Shown here piece after piece: positions 11,947-24,429 of a DNA stretch of 64,000 nt; the first letter of the stretch is position 1, and each line of letters begins with the position of its first letter. Location: assembly GCA_013396915.1 (NCBI GenBank), contig VWZL01002043.1:62001-126000 (forward strand), given 5' to 3'. The translations under genes were made by a program, and so were the position numbers. The notes under the pieces were generated by a model that saw nothing but the letters and a program-made list of their open reading frames with translations, did not search any database and was not told the origin of the DNA. The stretch is from Stercorarius parasiticus. Lineage: Eukaryota; Chordata; Aves; Charadriiformes; Stercorariidae.

Positions 11947-14900
11947 TCCCTCTAGAATGTAGTACACAGATTTTTGTGAATGAGCTATTTGAAACGCTGG
12001 ATACTTTGTGTGCTAGCTTTGGTGCTGCCCTATAAACCCTTGAAGACTGTGTCAGCCAGTTTTTTCTTGTGCTGAATGTTTAAATGGCTTCCTATGGCTC
12101 TAAATTTAAACCAGGGCCTCTCACTACAAATCATAAATTTGGCCATGTTGGTTTTGTAAGATGGAGAGAAAAGGGAGGAGAAGGAAGCACTCTCTGTGAA
12201 AGCAGTAGTTAAGGCCAATTTACTTTTACTGGATGTTTTAATTTCTTGAGAACCACGTAATCTCCTAGGACTCTTGCAAAACTGTAAGCTCTGTATCTCT
12301 AATATGAGAGAGCAAGACTGATTGAGCCACATTGTATAAACTTTCCCAGTTTGCTGGCACCAGGGGCTTTCTCATCCCCTCACGGACTGAATTTCTGTGT
12401 TCTTACTAAGCCCTCTCACAAGAAAGCAGACATTTTAGCTTGCTGTTTGTCTCACATTTGCTACTGACAGTGCAGGCCATTTTCAGAGTAGCCTGAATTT
12501 CTTTGACGCCTCCGGTTACTTCACAGAAGACACTTAATCAGACACCTCCCAGCACCCACCTACAACGCTTGCACCACTACAGGAGGGAGCTTCCTTGACA
12601 AAAATGTTCATGCTGGCAGGAAACCAGATCAAGAAGGTAGTCAACAGTCCATATGGATGAGACCCATCCAAGGAAAATAGCTTCAGTGATCTAACGTTGA
12701 GAGCTGAAAGAATGTGGAAAATCACCCACTGTCTGTTTAAAAACAGTCAGATGTGTAGAGGCACGGAGTCCAAACAGCAAGAAAGAGAAGAGAAAATTGC
12801 AACAAATAATGTGCCAAACACATTGTATGTTGATTTAACTATGCCCAAAGTCAGACTTAGTGTCATCAGACAGAAGTTGTATGTCTTTAGGTCCTCCCCT
12901 GATTGCCCATATTGCAGTCTCCCACTGCTCCACATCCCCCAGCAGGTAGCAAGGCTTAGGCAACTTGCATTTTTAGAAGAATATTTGCATCCTCTTTTTT
13001 TTGTGAAAGTAAACCCTGCAGAAGGCGAGGGGGAGTGGAGAAAGTTGTTATGTAAGCAGTGAGGATAGGGAGTTCTGATTAGGCTTCTACTCTAGGCTGC
13101 AAAATAAATAATCAAAGAAAATTAAGATGCAGGTGCTTACACCAGGACTGAATATGGCTCAAAGTTTTGTTTCCTGGACACTTCTTCCCTGATAATACAC
13201 GTAGTATCATGGTACTCATCTGTGCTACAGTAATCAAGCTATAATGCCACTACATGCAGTACATCTCACCAGGAGGGAGCATATTGGAAACTGGCCTTGT
13301 CATTTTTAATGTGTGCTGCTCATTACTAAATTCAAGGATCATACAAGCCTCAAACCAAGATGCTAGATGTGAATACCTCCTGTCTCCTGCACCAGGTTTG
13401 ATTTAGGATCACTTCGGAGTCAGGGACTCTGTATTCCAGTGCTCCACCCAGACCGCAAGGGTGACAGCAACTACAGCCCTCTGGCAGGAGAGGGACACTG
13501 CGGACAATCTTGTGTCCTGCCCTTGGCAGAATGAAATGCTGGAAATTTAGGGCAAGGTTGCAGGCTGTGCCATTCTCTCCAGAGAAATTTCACAGGCAGG
13601 ACTATGTAATCCATGACTATTTGAAGAAGAAAACTGTTGCACACCTTCTTAAATTACTTACAAGTACTTTGATTTCAGTAACATTATAGCTTTTATTTTG
13701 GTAAACATGAAACAGACACCCAAGCCTTGAAAGAGCAAATGTCATTGGAAATGACAACGGAAGTCACCCATGAGCTAATTTGCTCTTTTGCCAACTAAGT
13801 TGAGATAGTTCCCTGGAGTCTATTTTCCTAAGATTTTTTTTCTCCAGTCTAGTCAAATGCCCTAGTTAATAGATCTCAGTAGAAAAAACCCACAAAATTA
13901 AAATAACCCAAAGCTCATGGTATGATCTGAAGGGCTTTCCAGTTCCACTGTGTGAAATTTCCCTCCCAACAGCGTGTGGGAAGCCCTGAGAGCTTGGCTC
14001 CTGCAGGGGCTGTGTCGGCACAGAGATGGGCTGTGGGAAGATGAAGCTGTATGAAGCTGTACAAACCTCATCCATGTGAGTTTCCCAGATTTGGGGATTT
14101 TTCTGCATCACGTGGGTAACATTTCTAAGCTACCTTCTGGGAAATTACTGCCTTAAATCTTGTTCATTAGATCTAGGTATTCCAAATCCCCCAGTTAGCC
14201 CTATAGATATTTGGTTGGGTTTTTTTTTTAATCTTATAAAAATATTTAAAATCTTTGTCTTAAAGGTCATAAAAGTCAAAGCAGTGCTTAGCCTCCCTCT
14301 CCTAAAAACCTGTTGATGTAAACTGGAGTGCAATACCAGGCTGAAGGTGATTTAAAGGGGCAGGAATGAGGCAGAAGTTTTACAGTGACAACCAAGGCTG
14401 TTTTAAGGTTTAAAAACTTTTGCTTTCAGAACTTGCAGTGCCATGAAGGAAGGGTGAAACAGGGATGTAACCATGAACCCAGCTAGTCAGCCAACAGCCT
14501 GCACTTACAGAAGTTTCAGTCCAGTAGAAAACTATTTATTTATTTTCTGTGAAAAACAGAGGCAAACGTTTCAGTAAAAACTTCCCTCTTTTCAACAAAT
14601 ACAAGCCTAGAAGTACGTTTTTTTCCAATGTCAACTGCCAGTAAGTGCCACAAACACCTACAAGAACAAATACATTTAGAGGAACAAAAAACAACCTTTT
14701 GCTGGAAGATACCATGAGTTCAGCTGAGACGTCTGAGCACATTTGATGGCCAGTGCTGCTGCTGGATTCATAATCCTTTCCAGATAACTCTTTGAAGAAA
14801 GAAAGCTTAACCCCATTTGACCTGTGCTTACCCAGGGTGTCTCTTCCACTTCAGCAGCTTGAGCCACACACAAAGGACCTTGTTTTTGCAACAGTTTTGA

Positions 14901-15074
14901 TAGATTTTCAAGGACACAAGTGTGCCTGATTCTGAGGGAGGGCTGATGCGGGTTTTGCCTCTGAAAGTTTACTTGCAGTTCGTTAACCCTAGTTGCAGCT
15001 GTTGAAGTCCGTTGTGCCGAAATAATGAAATGCAGTCCTGATTTCCTTTCTTCTGGGTCAGGTCTTGAGAGCGA

Positions 15075-15614
15075 GTGACGTTCTCAGCTCTGAGAGCAGC
15101 TGGGGTCACTGGCTCTCAGAGAATTAGGCTCTCTGTCTCCTATGGTAAGTCTTTGGTCTGTCGTGGCTGTTGCTTTGATTTTCTAGTGATGTGTATTTTT
15201 GTACATTTCTATAAAAACAAACACAGTTTACCCTACTGCCACACAGATCCCTTGCGATTCCTTGTCAACAATGTAAAGCCAATGTTACACTCAAGCACAG
15301 GAATGACTCATTTTTTACAACTGTGGTCTTCTGAGAACATTACAAAGGCTACAGCGGAAATGGTTTCATTCAGAAGTATTTCCTGCATCACCATCAGTGG
15401 CTTACTTTTCCTGGGTCTCCATTTCCTTTGCTTTTCCAATGGCTCGGGTGTTCTATATTTAGCCAGTTCACTGAAGCACATGTGGAGAACTGAACTAAGC
15501 ACTTGTAGAAAAGCTTTTCTCCTCAATTTCTGCCTTCATAGTAGAACCCCCTGTAATTTGACTGTCTTTTTACTCCCACTCATCCCTGCTGAATACAGCT
15601 GTGTAAGATTTTAG
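15075..15614 (+). other. Longest gap-free open frame (179 codons), not recognised
   Basis: An ATG-initiated frame runs 179 codons. Its translation is rich in Leu, Phe, Ser and Cys, with one hydrophobic stretch of about 20 residues near residues 105-125. I recognise no domain. There is no CpG island, no clear Kozak context and no poly(A) signal placed to support a single-exon gene, and a 72-codon frame is open on the opposite strand within it. In 64 kb and six frames about one open frame of this length is expected by chance, so it is listed for completeness and not as a gene. Confidence 0.1.
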
Positions 15615-16685
15615 CAGTGCACATTGCATTTTTAATTCACTATGTGCCTCTCCCTCAAACGAGAAGCAGATGACATCTGCTGCCAGGGTGACTCAGCATG
15701 TGAAGAACTGCAATCGCAACCCAGCAGTCTATGCTGAATAACCTGACCCATTTACTTTGACAGTCAGTCAAATCTAAATGCCAGATACTAGATTAAGGTG
15801 TGGGTGGGTGGGGATTGGAATGAGTCTAGGAGAGGTGAGGGAAGGGACAGACGGAGTCGCTGAAATACACAGGCAAGCACCGGGATAGGGAGCAACGTGT
15901 CGGTGGTGCTTGGACCCCTACCCTGCGGTCCTGGGCAGGGTGTGTGCTGATTTGTAGCCCACACAAACAAAAATATCAGGCAAAGGTATTACTGCAGTTG
16001 AAGGGGGAGAGAGAGAGATGCGGGGGCAGACCAGGCGTGCCTGTATGAACCTGCCTGCTGCTGCAGGAAATACAAGAGAAGGTAAAATGACTGGTTTCAC
16101 AGGTGGCTCAGACAGGATGGCCTGCGGGCAGCAGAAGCTCTCAGGAAGCAGTTGCTTGCTTTATCTGCAGCAGTATTTTGGGAGAGGGGAGGCAGGGCAC
16201 TAACCTGCACAGGCTTTGGCATATGAACAAAAGACATTAGGTAGCCAGCAGTTAATCCACTGAAAAGGTGGATTCCCTGCCTCTGTAACAACGGATTTTC
16301 ATTTCCAAGTGGACAAAATCTTTGAAGGGATAAGAGATTAACAATCTAATGCTTCTCAGTCTGCCTGATCAAGTGTAATTTTCCAGCAGTGTTTATCACT
16401 GGCCAAACTTGGTTTTCATCAGAATGTAATATTTTTACAAGGTCATGTTTGGTGGCTGAGCCTTAAAAGGGCCTTCCTGTATGTGTGAAGATATCGTTGA
16501 TTTTAGTATATTCACTGGAAGTTCCTGATTATTTACAAGCCTACTATAGCAGAGCTGGGCTTAGTGCTGCTTTCTTCGTCTATATGACATTATCTTACGC
16601 TTGTCATATTTTCCTTCAGAGTAGAAGGAGCTTTCCATGGATCTCTAAGCTAAGCCCATCCCTGCAAAAAGGTTTCCTTATTCAG

Positions 16686-16756
16686 ATTTGAGGAAACTAA
16701 AACAAGAAATGATTCAGTGGTTTTTCCGAGTTCACACAATGATTTGGAACCTATTT
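16686..16756 (-). repeat. MIR-like SINE fragment (minus strand)
   Basis: The + strand reads TTTGAGGAAACTAAAACAAG and later GAGTTCACACAATGATTTGGAACC. The spacing and order match the reverse complement of MIR, where GAGGAAACTGAGGCACAGAG is followed by AAGGTCACACAGC and then a GGGATTCGAACC-like end. It is strongly diverged, as expected of a MIR copy in a bird. A second MIR-like fragment in the opposite orientation follows about 50 bases later. Confidence 0.4.
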
Positions 16757-16806
16757 CATGTCTCTGATGGAAGAAGGCATGTTTTGTGGCTCAATCTAGT
16801 GGCAGG

Positions 16807-16908
16807 AGTCCTTAGGTCTGAGTCTTTACCCTGTTTGTGACCTAGAAGTAATGTTACAGCTACGTGCTTCCATGTGCCCATCTTTTTGTTTAAAGTGGTG
16901 AGGATGAG
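16807..16908 (+). repeat. MIR-like SINE fragment (plus strand)
   Basis: In order, the + strand shows GGAGTCCTTAGGTCTGAGTC, then TTTGTGACCTAGAAGTAATG, then CCCATCTTTTTGTTTAAAGT and GGTGAGGATGA. This follows the MIR layout of a GGTTCGAATC-like box, GTGACCTTGGGCAAGTTAC, CTCATCTGTAAAATGGG and then a GGATGA-type segment. Divergence is high and the match was judged by eye only. Confidence 0.35.
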
Positions 16909-19900
16909 TTCTAAATTTACAGTGACGGTGTTTGGAAGAATGGCTGAGGTGAAATGCCCAGGAGTTCCTGGAGGAGTGAAAGCTTAAGAAATTTGCGGGT
17001 TCTGTTCTTCAGTAAAAAAGCTTTTTTCTCCTCTGGTAACGTGACTCCAGTTTCAGGGGTCTCCTTTTACAGGAGCAAAAGGTCCTAGATTACTTTACCC
17101 TGAGATCACTTGCAGAGCTCTCTGTGAGTCCTGGTGGCTTTGACTATAGAGCGTTGCAATGTGCAAGTGAGAAGACACGGAGGCAGCTGGCATTCATTCC
17201 AGAAATACACGGGCACTGGACTTTGCCAGGGCCACGCCTGGGAATGTCTCAGCTCTTCCGCTGCAGGGATGCAGAAGCACAGACTGTTTCTTCCTCGGAG
17301 ATGGTTAGTTCAATCTGGCAAACTCGCCTAACTTTCTTCTTGGAAAACACTTTTGCACTTTAAAGGTCCTTACCCTTCAAAGGTGTCTGAGCCTTTGTGC
17401 AGACTCAGCTGGAGAATGCTCTGAAAAAGGTGGATTGTTGGCCATGATGTACGTGACAAGAAGTCAGCCACAAAGAGGGGTTTAATTTCAAAACGCCACA
17501 TCGCATGCATTACGAAATGACATAAAAAGCTACAGCTGCTCTGCTAATAATTCTCTACATGCCTAAAAATGAAACACTTTATAAACTTGCTTTCTTTCTT
17601 CGAAATCCTTTATCATGATCTCCTAGCAGCCTCAATCTAGTTATATTATCATAACAATAAACGAAGTGTCCGTTTTGCTGTCTCATCCACACAGATATCC
17701 TTTATGAACACTAGCAGCATCTCTGAAGTCGACTAAGCCACTTGCACGTATAAAAATGTTTGCAGTGAAATTTCAAGGGTCAGTCCCAGCTTTCATTTAG
17801 TTTGATTACGTTTCATAGACATATACATTCAACTATTTCCCAATCCTTATCTAGAAAGCATCCACTCCTCCAGTTACACGGGGAGGAGTGAAGAAAAGAG
17901 CAAACTACAGTATGCAGGAGCTTCAAAGGCAGGGAACAATGCTTTCTGCAGAGAAACACATACACACAGCCTGCTGCCCATGAGGAGCTGGATGGAAAGA
18001 CTAAAGCAGCACAGGGGGAAAAAATAACACTGAGAAAGCCAGCTGTGTCTGGAGGCACAGTTTCAGTTGTCATGTCTACTGTAGTATAGAAGATACACCT
18101 TATTTTCATTAGTCATGCTGAGAATGAAGTGAAGCTGAGCTGCCAGGCTGTGCCTTTAGATTTTGAGTGCACTCTACAAACATCACATGTAATGAATGCA
18201 TTAAACAGTTCTACTCGAACAGTGCAGCCCTTCAAAGTGGGAGTACGCTGTCGTTTCATTGCCTGCTCCGGTGCAGCTCTAATGTCTGAGCCTGTGTCGT
18301 CAGGGACTGGAAGGCATGTTCGCTACCATCCAGCCCTTCCAAATAGTACAGAAGGATGACTGAGGACAAGAAGTGTGTCAGAGCTCTGAGCTGCCCATCA
18401 GTTCATTGAAACTTGAGACCTTTCAGGAGGAAATACAAACTGCATTAATTCAGTTGTATACCACAAAAACACTTTGAATGTGAGCTGTGTTGTAAGTAAT
18501 CAATACTTAATGTTACAGTGAGCGCTTCTTGGTTTCAGAAATACTATCTTAAAGCTACAAAGCACTCAAAGGATTAAAAATAATCTTTGCATGTCCTGCT
18601 AAGATAAACGGAGGATGTTTGCACTGGGTTGATCCTGTTCTATTACTCTCAGGCTGTTGCACGTAAGACAGTGCTCTATTGTCTTATACTTCAAAAAACC
18701 TCTTCTCCCCCACCAGAACAGGAATAATTCTCATTTGAAATGAACAACCCCTTCACCAATTTAAGGGAGAAAAAAAGTGAGCAGCCCACAAATTCCTCTT
18801 TCATCAAATAGCAAATTCCTGTATTTATCTCTGAAGTTCTGACATGTACTCTATCTGCTGGGGAATAAACTGTACAGCAGCACTAGAGAGCCAGTCATTA
18901 GGCACATATGAACTGATCACATTAACGCATAATTAGCACATAATTTTCTAGAGATTCCATATGGGTCCAATCATGTCATTACTAACAGCAGCACATCACA
19001 TCATCCAACAAGAGCAGGTCAAGCCCTGACCTTTTTCTAGTGTACACGTTCTGATAATAATAGATATTATTTTTGGCTAGAAATAGATTTGTGGTGTAAT
19101 TTATGACCCATCTTATTCTTTTTTCTTAAGAGTGAATGTTCTCTTTGATGATCTTGGTGGTGGTGTCTGCTATCTTGCTGCTGTGGCTGACAATAACATA
19201 ACAAAGCCGACTAGATCACCAGCTCAGTCTTACAACTGAGTAAGAGTCTGGCATCTTACCAGCTCAAATAGTGGTGCACTGGCTGCAGGGCCCAGGAAAA
19301 AAATGCAAATATTTCAGCTGTGTAGACGGCTATACAAATAGCAGAGCAGACGAGGCAGCCTCATCTGGGGAGACAAAAGATATATGTGATGACCTCCTTC
19401 CTTCCTTCAAGTTAAACAAGTCAGGTCTTACCCCGGCTCATTGTCACAAGTTCCCCTCCACTGAGAATGTGCACAAAGGGCAATGCACTCTATCTGCAAC
19501 TTGGCGGCATGACAAGAGCCTGGAGAGGATGTTCTGCGGTCAGGTCTCACTGTGCCCTGTCTGTGTGCCTGCTGTGTGTGGTCAAGGTGCCTGGGGCTGA
19601 CTGAGCACACAAGGCAACAAATGCCAATTCAAGCTGCCAATTTTCCACCGTTCTGTCTGTGCTCCTCCACCAACACCTTTGGTGTTGCCATTCCACGTGT
19701 TTGCTCTATCTCCCTGTGGTGCCCTGCTTTTCTTGCACTCTCATTTTTTCTTGAGGGAGCACAGAAGGCAGGAAAAGTGGAAGCTGCCTCCTCTCTGCTG
19801 AATGTCCAGCAGCTCAGTCGTTCTCCCTTTTCAGCATGGTAGGCTTGGATGGTGGGCTGTGATAGAGTTTTCCTTGCCCATTTCCGTCTATCAAGTCTGG

Positions 19901-20625
19901 CACAATGAGCAGCCTCAGCTGAGATATTTTTGGCTGACAGTGTCCCAACATGCCATCCATTGTGCAATTTACTTGGCTTTGCTTCTTACCACAGAAATTA
20001 GCAAAATCCATACCGTGCTTCTTGCCTGTCAGGAAGCTATACTCTACATTAATCTCTCATTTGGAAGACAGGCTATGTGACAGAGATGATTAATCCTAGC
20101 CACAGATAAGACTTCCTGTCTTTAAATAGTTTCGGTAGATAAATAACTTCTATAACGAAACACTATCCCACATTGGGGTTTTGGTCTAAGCCAGGAACTT
20201 TTGAGTTTTCACTCTGGCTTTCAGACAAAATCGCTTTGTGGATAAAAGTAAGTAGAAGCCTGATTTTTTTCACAGGGAAGGTGTATACCCTCAGCTTTTT
20301 TTCACACTCCTCAGGAGCTCCAGCTCTTCAGCACCTGCAAGTGCAACTCTGCTTCTCTGGCCACTTCTTTTGCTATAAGCTAATCATAGAGTTTTCCCTG
20401 CACATTTATTGAAAGGATAAATTACTCAATGTCAGGAAGATTTCTGAAGATGCAGGTCATGGCTTGAGGCAGATTACGGTCACTCACAGTGCTCAGAGCG
20501 TGCTCTAGGGAGCCTCCATTGTCATCATGGTCCCCACCACTACTCGTCTTTTATCTGGAAAATGTATCCAGCAGACCTTATTCTTGAATCTGGGCCACAC
20601 ATACATTCACTACTGCTCACAGGCA

Positions 20626-20684
20626 AGATCTGGTCCAAAGTCCGTTAAAATCAGCAAGAGTCTTTCCTAATTTAAGTGGGTTGG
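20626..20684. mobile_element. Half of a palindromic MITE-like element
   Basis: The sequence AGATCTGGTCCAAAGTCCGT, followed by AAAATCAGCAAGAGTCTTTCC, closely follows an ancient reptilian palindrome. In that palindrome GATCTGGCCCAAAGCCCATT is followed by GAAGTCAATGG and a GAGTCTTTCC centre. The other arm may be the degraded TAAGTGGGTTGGAGTCAGAG that comes next. It is short and imperfect and has no coding content. Confidence 0.4.
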
Positions 20685-22456
20685 AGTCAGAGCTTTGCAG
20701 GACGCATGAACCCCAGACTTCCCCACTTGTGGATAGCACAGTGGTGATCTAACACACAGCTGCCTTCTGAGACCATATTTACACAACTGGGGAAGTCTTG
20801 GCCTCTAGAAGATGAAGGACTTTCTACCATGGGCACTGTCCAAATGGTATTTAAAAAATAACATTCAGACTCCTGCAATCTCTCTGCAGTGCTTGCCATT
20901 TAAATCTTTTTTCAAATCACACAGAAATGCAGCATGCATTATAGTGATTTCATTCGATTCCCTTCCACCAGATAAACCAGGGAAAGGGGGCTGTGACCAC
21001 TAGGTCTTGGGGCTCAGGGGAAATAGATGGAAACAGAAAATGTTGTGCGTAGGAATCTCATGCTTGCCAGGACATTTAAAAATAAGGAGTGGTGATGGAG
21101 ATGAGCTTGAATTTGCTCAAGGGACTTTTATTTTTTTGTAACATGCAAATTAAATGGGCTACATGCTGGAAGTTCATGCTAAAGATAGCTGTGCAGATGC
21201 AGGAGCATCACTGAGCCTCCGGAAACACTGCGACTGCAATTTTAGCTTTAAACTGGCTACAGAGATCAATCTCCACATCCCCATGGCCGCACTGCTGCTG
21301 CTGCTAGGCCCTGAACTAGCTACACAGCACTGCAGAGACTAGCCCGTAATTTTGCTGGTACTCACAATACTTTAACACAGGCCAAAGCATCAAGCAAAGA
21401 CTGGGATTCTGCATCCACAAAGGCTCCGTAAAGGCTGGCTGCCATGAGCAGAGCTGTGTATGATGTTCTGGTTAATGTTTGAAGTAATAACCCGTTATTC
21501 TTCCATTATGGTGAGAGAATGGACTCTAACATGTGGTGGTGATTGGCAAAGTAGTGCTGTGGCTATTAGCGCTCTCTTTTAATGTACCGTGCGACAAACA
21601 GAAAGATGAAGCCAGGTTCCACCCTGTCACATAATGATCTTTACCAGTACAAATGCAGGCACAAAGATCTCAAGGACTAGAGGGAAGTGGTCCTTGATCC
21701 TTTTTCAGAGCAAAGTGTAAACTAAGACCCAGTACCTCTCCCTCTGTTCCCTCAAGAGGAGCCGGTCACCATAGTTGTTAACCAGAAAAGTGAATCGGCT
21801 CACCTGTGTAGCCTCCCAGGCCAAGCAGAGAGAAGCAAATAAAGTTTCTATTTCATGAATTAGAAGCAGGGAAACTCTTTTACTTGTGTTTACTTTTAGC
21901 TAGGTATTTACTGGGAAAGGACTTGGGCAGTGTGATGAATGACTATAGCAATTCAGCACTGCCTGTGAGAGGTGCTTTCCCCAAAACCTCGGCCTTCCCC
22001 AGCTTGGAAGTCTAGACAACAGGTCTGCAGAGCACTGAGGCTCCAGGCAGCCAGCTCTTCTCAGGGGGCAATGGTACCTCTGCCCAGGGTGGAATCCGCA
22101 TGGCTACTTTTTCTCCTATAATTTAAAAGCAAATGGACCAAATAGCAAAATCCTTATTTTGATAACAATTGCATTCAAGCATGTTTTTGCTTTTGAAAAT
22201 GCTGACTACTGGGGCTCATATCAATGAAGAACATTGTTGTCAGAAGGGTTTCCAAGAAGAGTTCTCAAAACAAGTTCCTCTGCTAGAAACCTATGCTACA
22301 GCTAAGGTATATCAGTATATGGGTAATATTTTCAGAGGCGGGGGGAGGTCACCATAAGAATCATTTATCTTAGTTAACCATAACCTCTACCGTTAGATCA
22401 GACATCCTACTTCAAAACAGGCTTTAGATACTCTGGCTTAATATTTTAACTCTAAG

Positions 22457-22652
22457 AGATGAAATTTAAGCTCCAAATGTCATATCTAAACTCCTAAATA
22501 TAAGTGGCCTGATTTTCCAGGGTGTTAAGCATATGCAATGCCTGTTGATTTCAATGAGAGATGTGGGTGCCTGTCAACCATTTTGGAAAATCAGGCCATT
22601 TTATTTAGTCATTGAGACATAGATTCCTAATTTTAAGCAGCCAGGTTTGAGA
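22457..22652. mobile_element. About 190-bp palindromic MITE-like element
   Basis: A perfect 14-base inverted repeat is formed by GGCCTGATTTTCCA at 22506-22519 and TGGAAAATCAGGCC at 22584-22597. The symmetry extends outward with lower identity: CTCCTAAATATAAGT on the left against TTTTATTTAGTCATTGAG on the right, and then AAATTTAAGCTCC against TTCCTAATTTTAAG. The 64-base centre includes TTGATTTCAATGAGA and GTGGGTGCC. This is the layout of a large palindromic non-autonomous DNA transposon of reptile genomes, with GAAAATCAGGCC arms and a CATTGACTTCAATGG centre. The superfamily (hAT or Harbinger) is not decidable by eye. Confidence 0.65.
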
Positions 22653-24429
22653 CCTTTTCTAGCTTCACGCAGTTCTGCTTCAGCTTTAGCAGAAAATTAC
22701 TTCCATTAAGAAGTACCCTTGTCCTAGTCCCTTACAGTCTTATTTTGCATGCTGATGTAAGTATTCATTTCAGGCTGATTTTCCAGAAGCAAACAACAAA
22801 ACCACATCAATTTGAAATACTATTTTTTATTTTTTATGCAGAATAAATCATTTCATAAACATTTAAAAAAATGTTCCTTAGAGCGAGAATGACCTCATTT
22901 TTATACAGCAATTACTACTTAGACAGAAGGGAATTTGTGCTGCAGAACTATTCTCTTTAGTACAGATGACACATTTCAGTGGGAAAGGCAAAGTTAAATA
23001 CATAGCAAAGTTAAATACACACACTGGGTTCCAGCCATATTTGGACTGTATCACAAACTAAATAGCACTAGAAAATTAAAAATCAGCACTGCTTTTCAAC
23101 TCTGATCTAGATTTATTGTGCTCATCCCACGTGATTCTTGATCAGAAAGGAATAGGAATGCATGTAGCAGAAGACAACGTGCCAGGCCCATGCTAGATTG
23201 AATTTGCCAACTGTTCAAAAACATCGTCCTACTGGAGAGACAACTAATACAAAGGAAAACAAATACACTTTAACCCATATAACTTGCACTAGTTCAGTAT
23301 TAGTTACAGTGACCAGAATGCTTTCCTCTTAGGATGCTCTCATACATATTAGAGTTATAAATGCTGACAAAATTTCTTTTCTCTGATTGATACTCATAAA
23401 ATGGCACAGGCTTTTAGTGGTCTTAGCCTTAATCTTAGACTTTCAGAGAGAATTAGCAGCATGTGTTGCTTGCATACATCTCCTTGCCATCTGTGGATTC
23501 TTTAGGTTCAAAGGAGGCAACAAATACATCAACACTTAGGGAGCCATTTGCATCTAGAAATCTTAAAGAGGAAGCATTTATGGAAGGTTGCAAACAGTCT
23601 GAACCTTCACACTGGAGTGGATGTTGGAGACTGAGCTGTCTCAACATGGGCTTAACACAAATTAGACATACCTTTCAGAGAGCAAGGGTAAGATGGTGAG
23701 GGGGCAGGTGGGGTTAGGGAAGATTTTGGAGACCTAAGGATGTAGCAGAGGCAGAATTTGTCTCTTTGAACTCTTTTCAAAGAAAGAGGATATTTGTTTC
23801 TAAGGGATAGGTCTGGGCTTCGATACATGTTACTTACACTCTTCTGCATACAACGTTCTGAGCAGCAGTAATTCAGGCTCTGGTTACATTCTCTTGTGGA
23901 AGAGAAGTTATGCTGCTTCCCTCAGTATGCCCCAGGGTTCCTGTGAGTCCACTGTGACATGCCGAAAGGTGGATCTACACAGGGACAGTCAGATGAACAT
24001 GGAGTATGTAACAACAGTCCTGCTATAAGCTGCCTAACACAAGGCACTACCAAGTTACCCACTGAAAGGGAAATCTGGAACTGTAGTGATGTGGTCTTGG
24101 CATGCTGAGGATCTGGTTGCAATTTGACACTTGTATTTAGTGGCAGGATTTCTATTTAGCTAGCTAAAATTGTTTACAATGTTGTAAGAATAGCTCAGAA
24201 CAGATCATACTCCCATTTTTTCTGACTTGCCAGATGCAACCGTAATTTTTTAAACACAGGTGTTGGGCTCAGTCTCATGTCTTTCAGAGTGTACACAACA
24301 AACCCATGACATAGTCATGGTTGAATCCTAAGTAAACCCACACAATAAACATACCCAAGCAAACAAAAGACAAAGAACATACGGGGTGCTGCTGGGGCTG
24401 ATTTCTGCTTGCTTGTAAAACAAAAAAAA
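22653..24429. other. Gene-free flank
   Basis: No exon is recognised. A short tandem duplication at 22988-23019 is listed separately. The largest open frame is 78 codons (23463-23699, +), with a 64-codon frame opposite it. I see no repeat of a known family in the rest. Confidence 0.4.
22988..23019 (+). repeat. Two-copy tandem duplication, 17-base period
   Basis: The 15-mer GCAAAGTTAAATACA occurs at 22988-23002 and again at 23005-23019, separated by TA. The exact identity of the two copies suggests a recent local duplication by slippage or end joining. Confidence 0.8.

Larger units (their letters stand above)
7481..15074. other. Gene-free flank with old repeat fragments
   Basis: I see no recognisable exon. 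The interval 8280-9360 is somewhat GC-rich and holds a 128-codon minus-strand frame (8893-9279) without recognisable motifs. Two degenerate palindromic transposon remnants lie at 7988-8057 and 11865-11946. A 16-base T run sits at 11783-11798. At about 14041 an ATGAAGCTGT unit is repeated twice in tandem. The rest looks like neutral intergenic sequence. Confidence 0.45.
15615..22456. other. Gene-free flank
   Basis: I see no exon. MIR-like fragments lie at 16686-16756 (-) and 16807-16908 (+), and half of an old palindromic element lies at 20626-20684. The part around 17480-17830 is A/T-rich but keeps several CpG dinucleotides, which could hint at constraint; this is only an impression. The open frames (up to 112 codons, for example 19629-19967 on -) overlap frames on the other strand and show no family motif. 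Confidence 0.4.

Noticed and set aside
15075..15614. 179-codon open frame considered as a novel single-exon gene
   Set aside because: An open frame of this length is expected about once by chance in 64 kb over six frames. It has no recognisable domain, promoter or poly(A) context.
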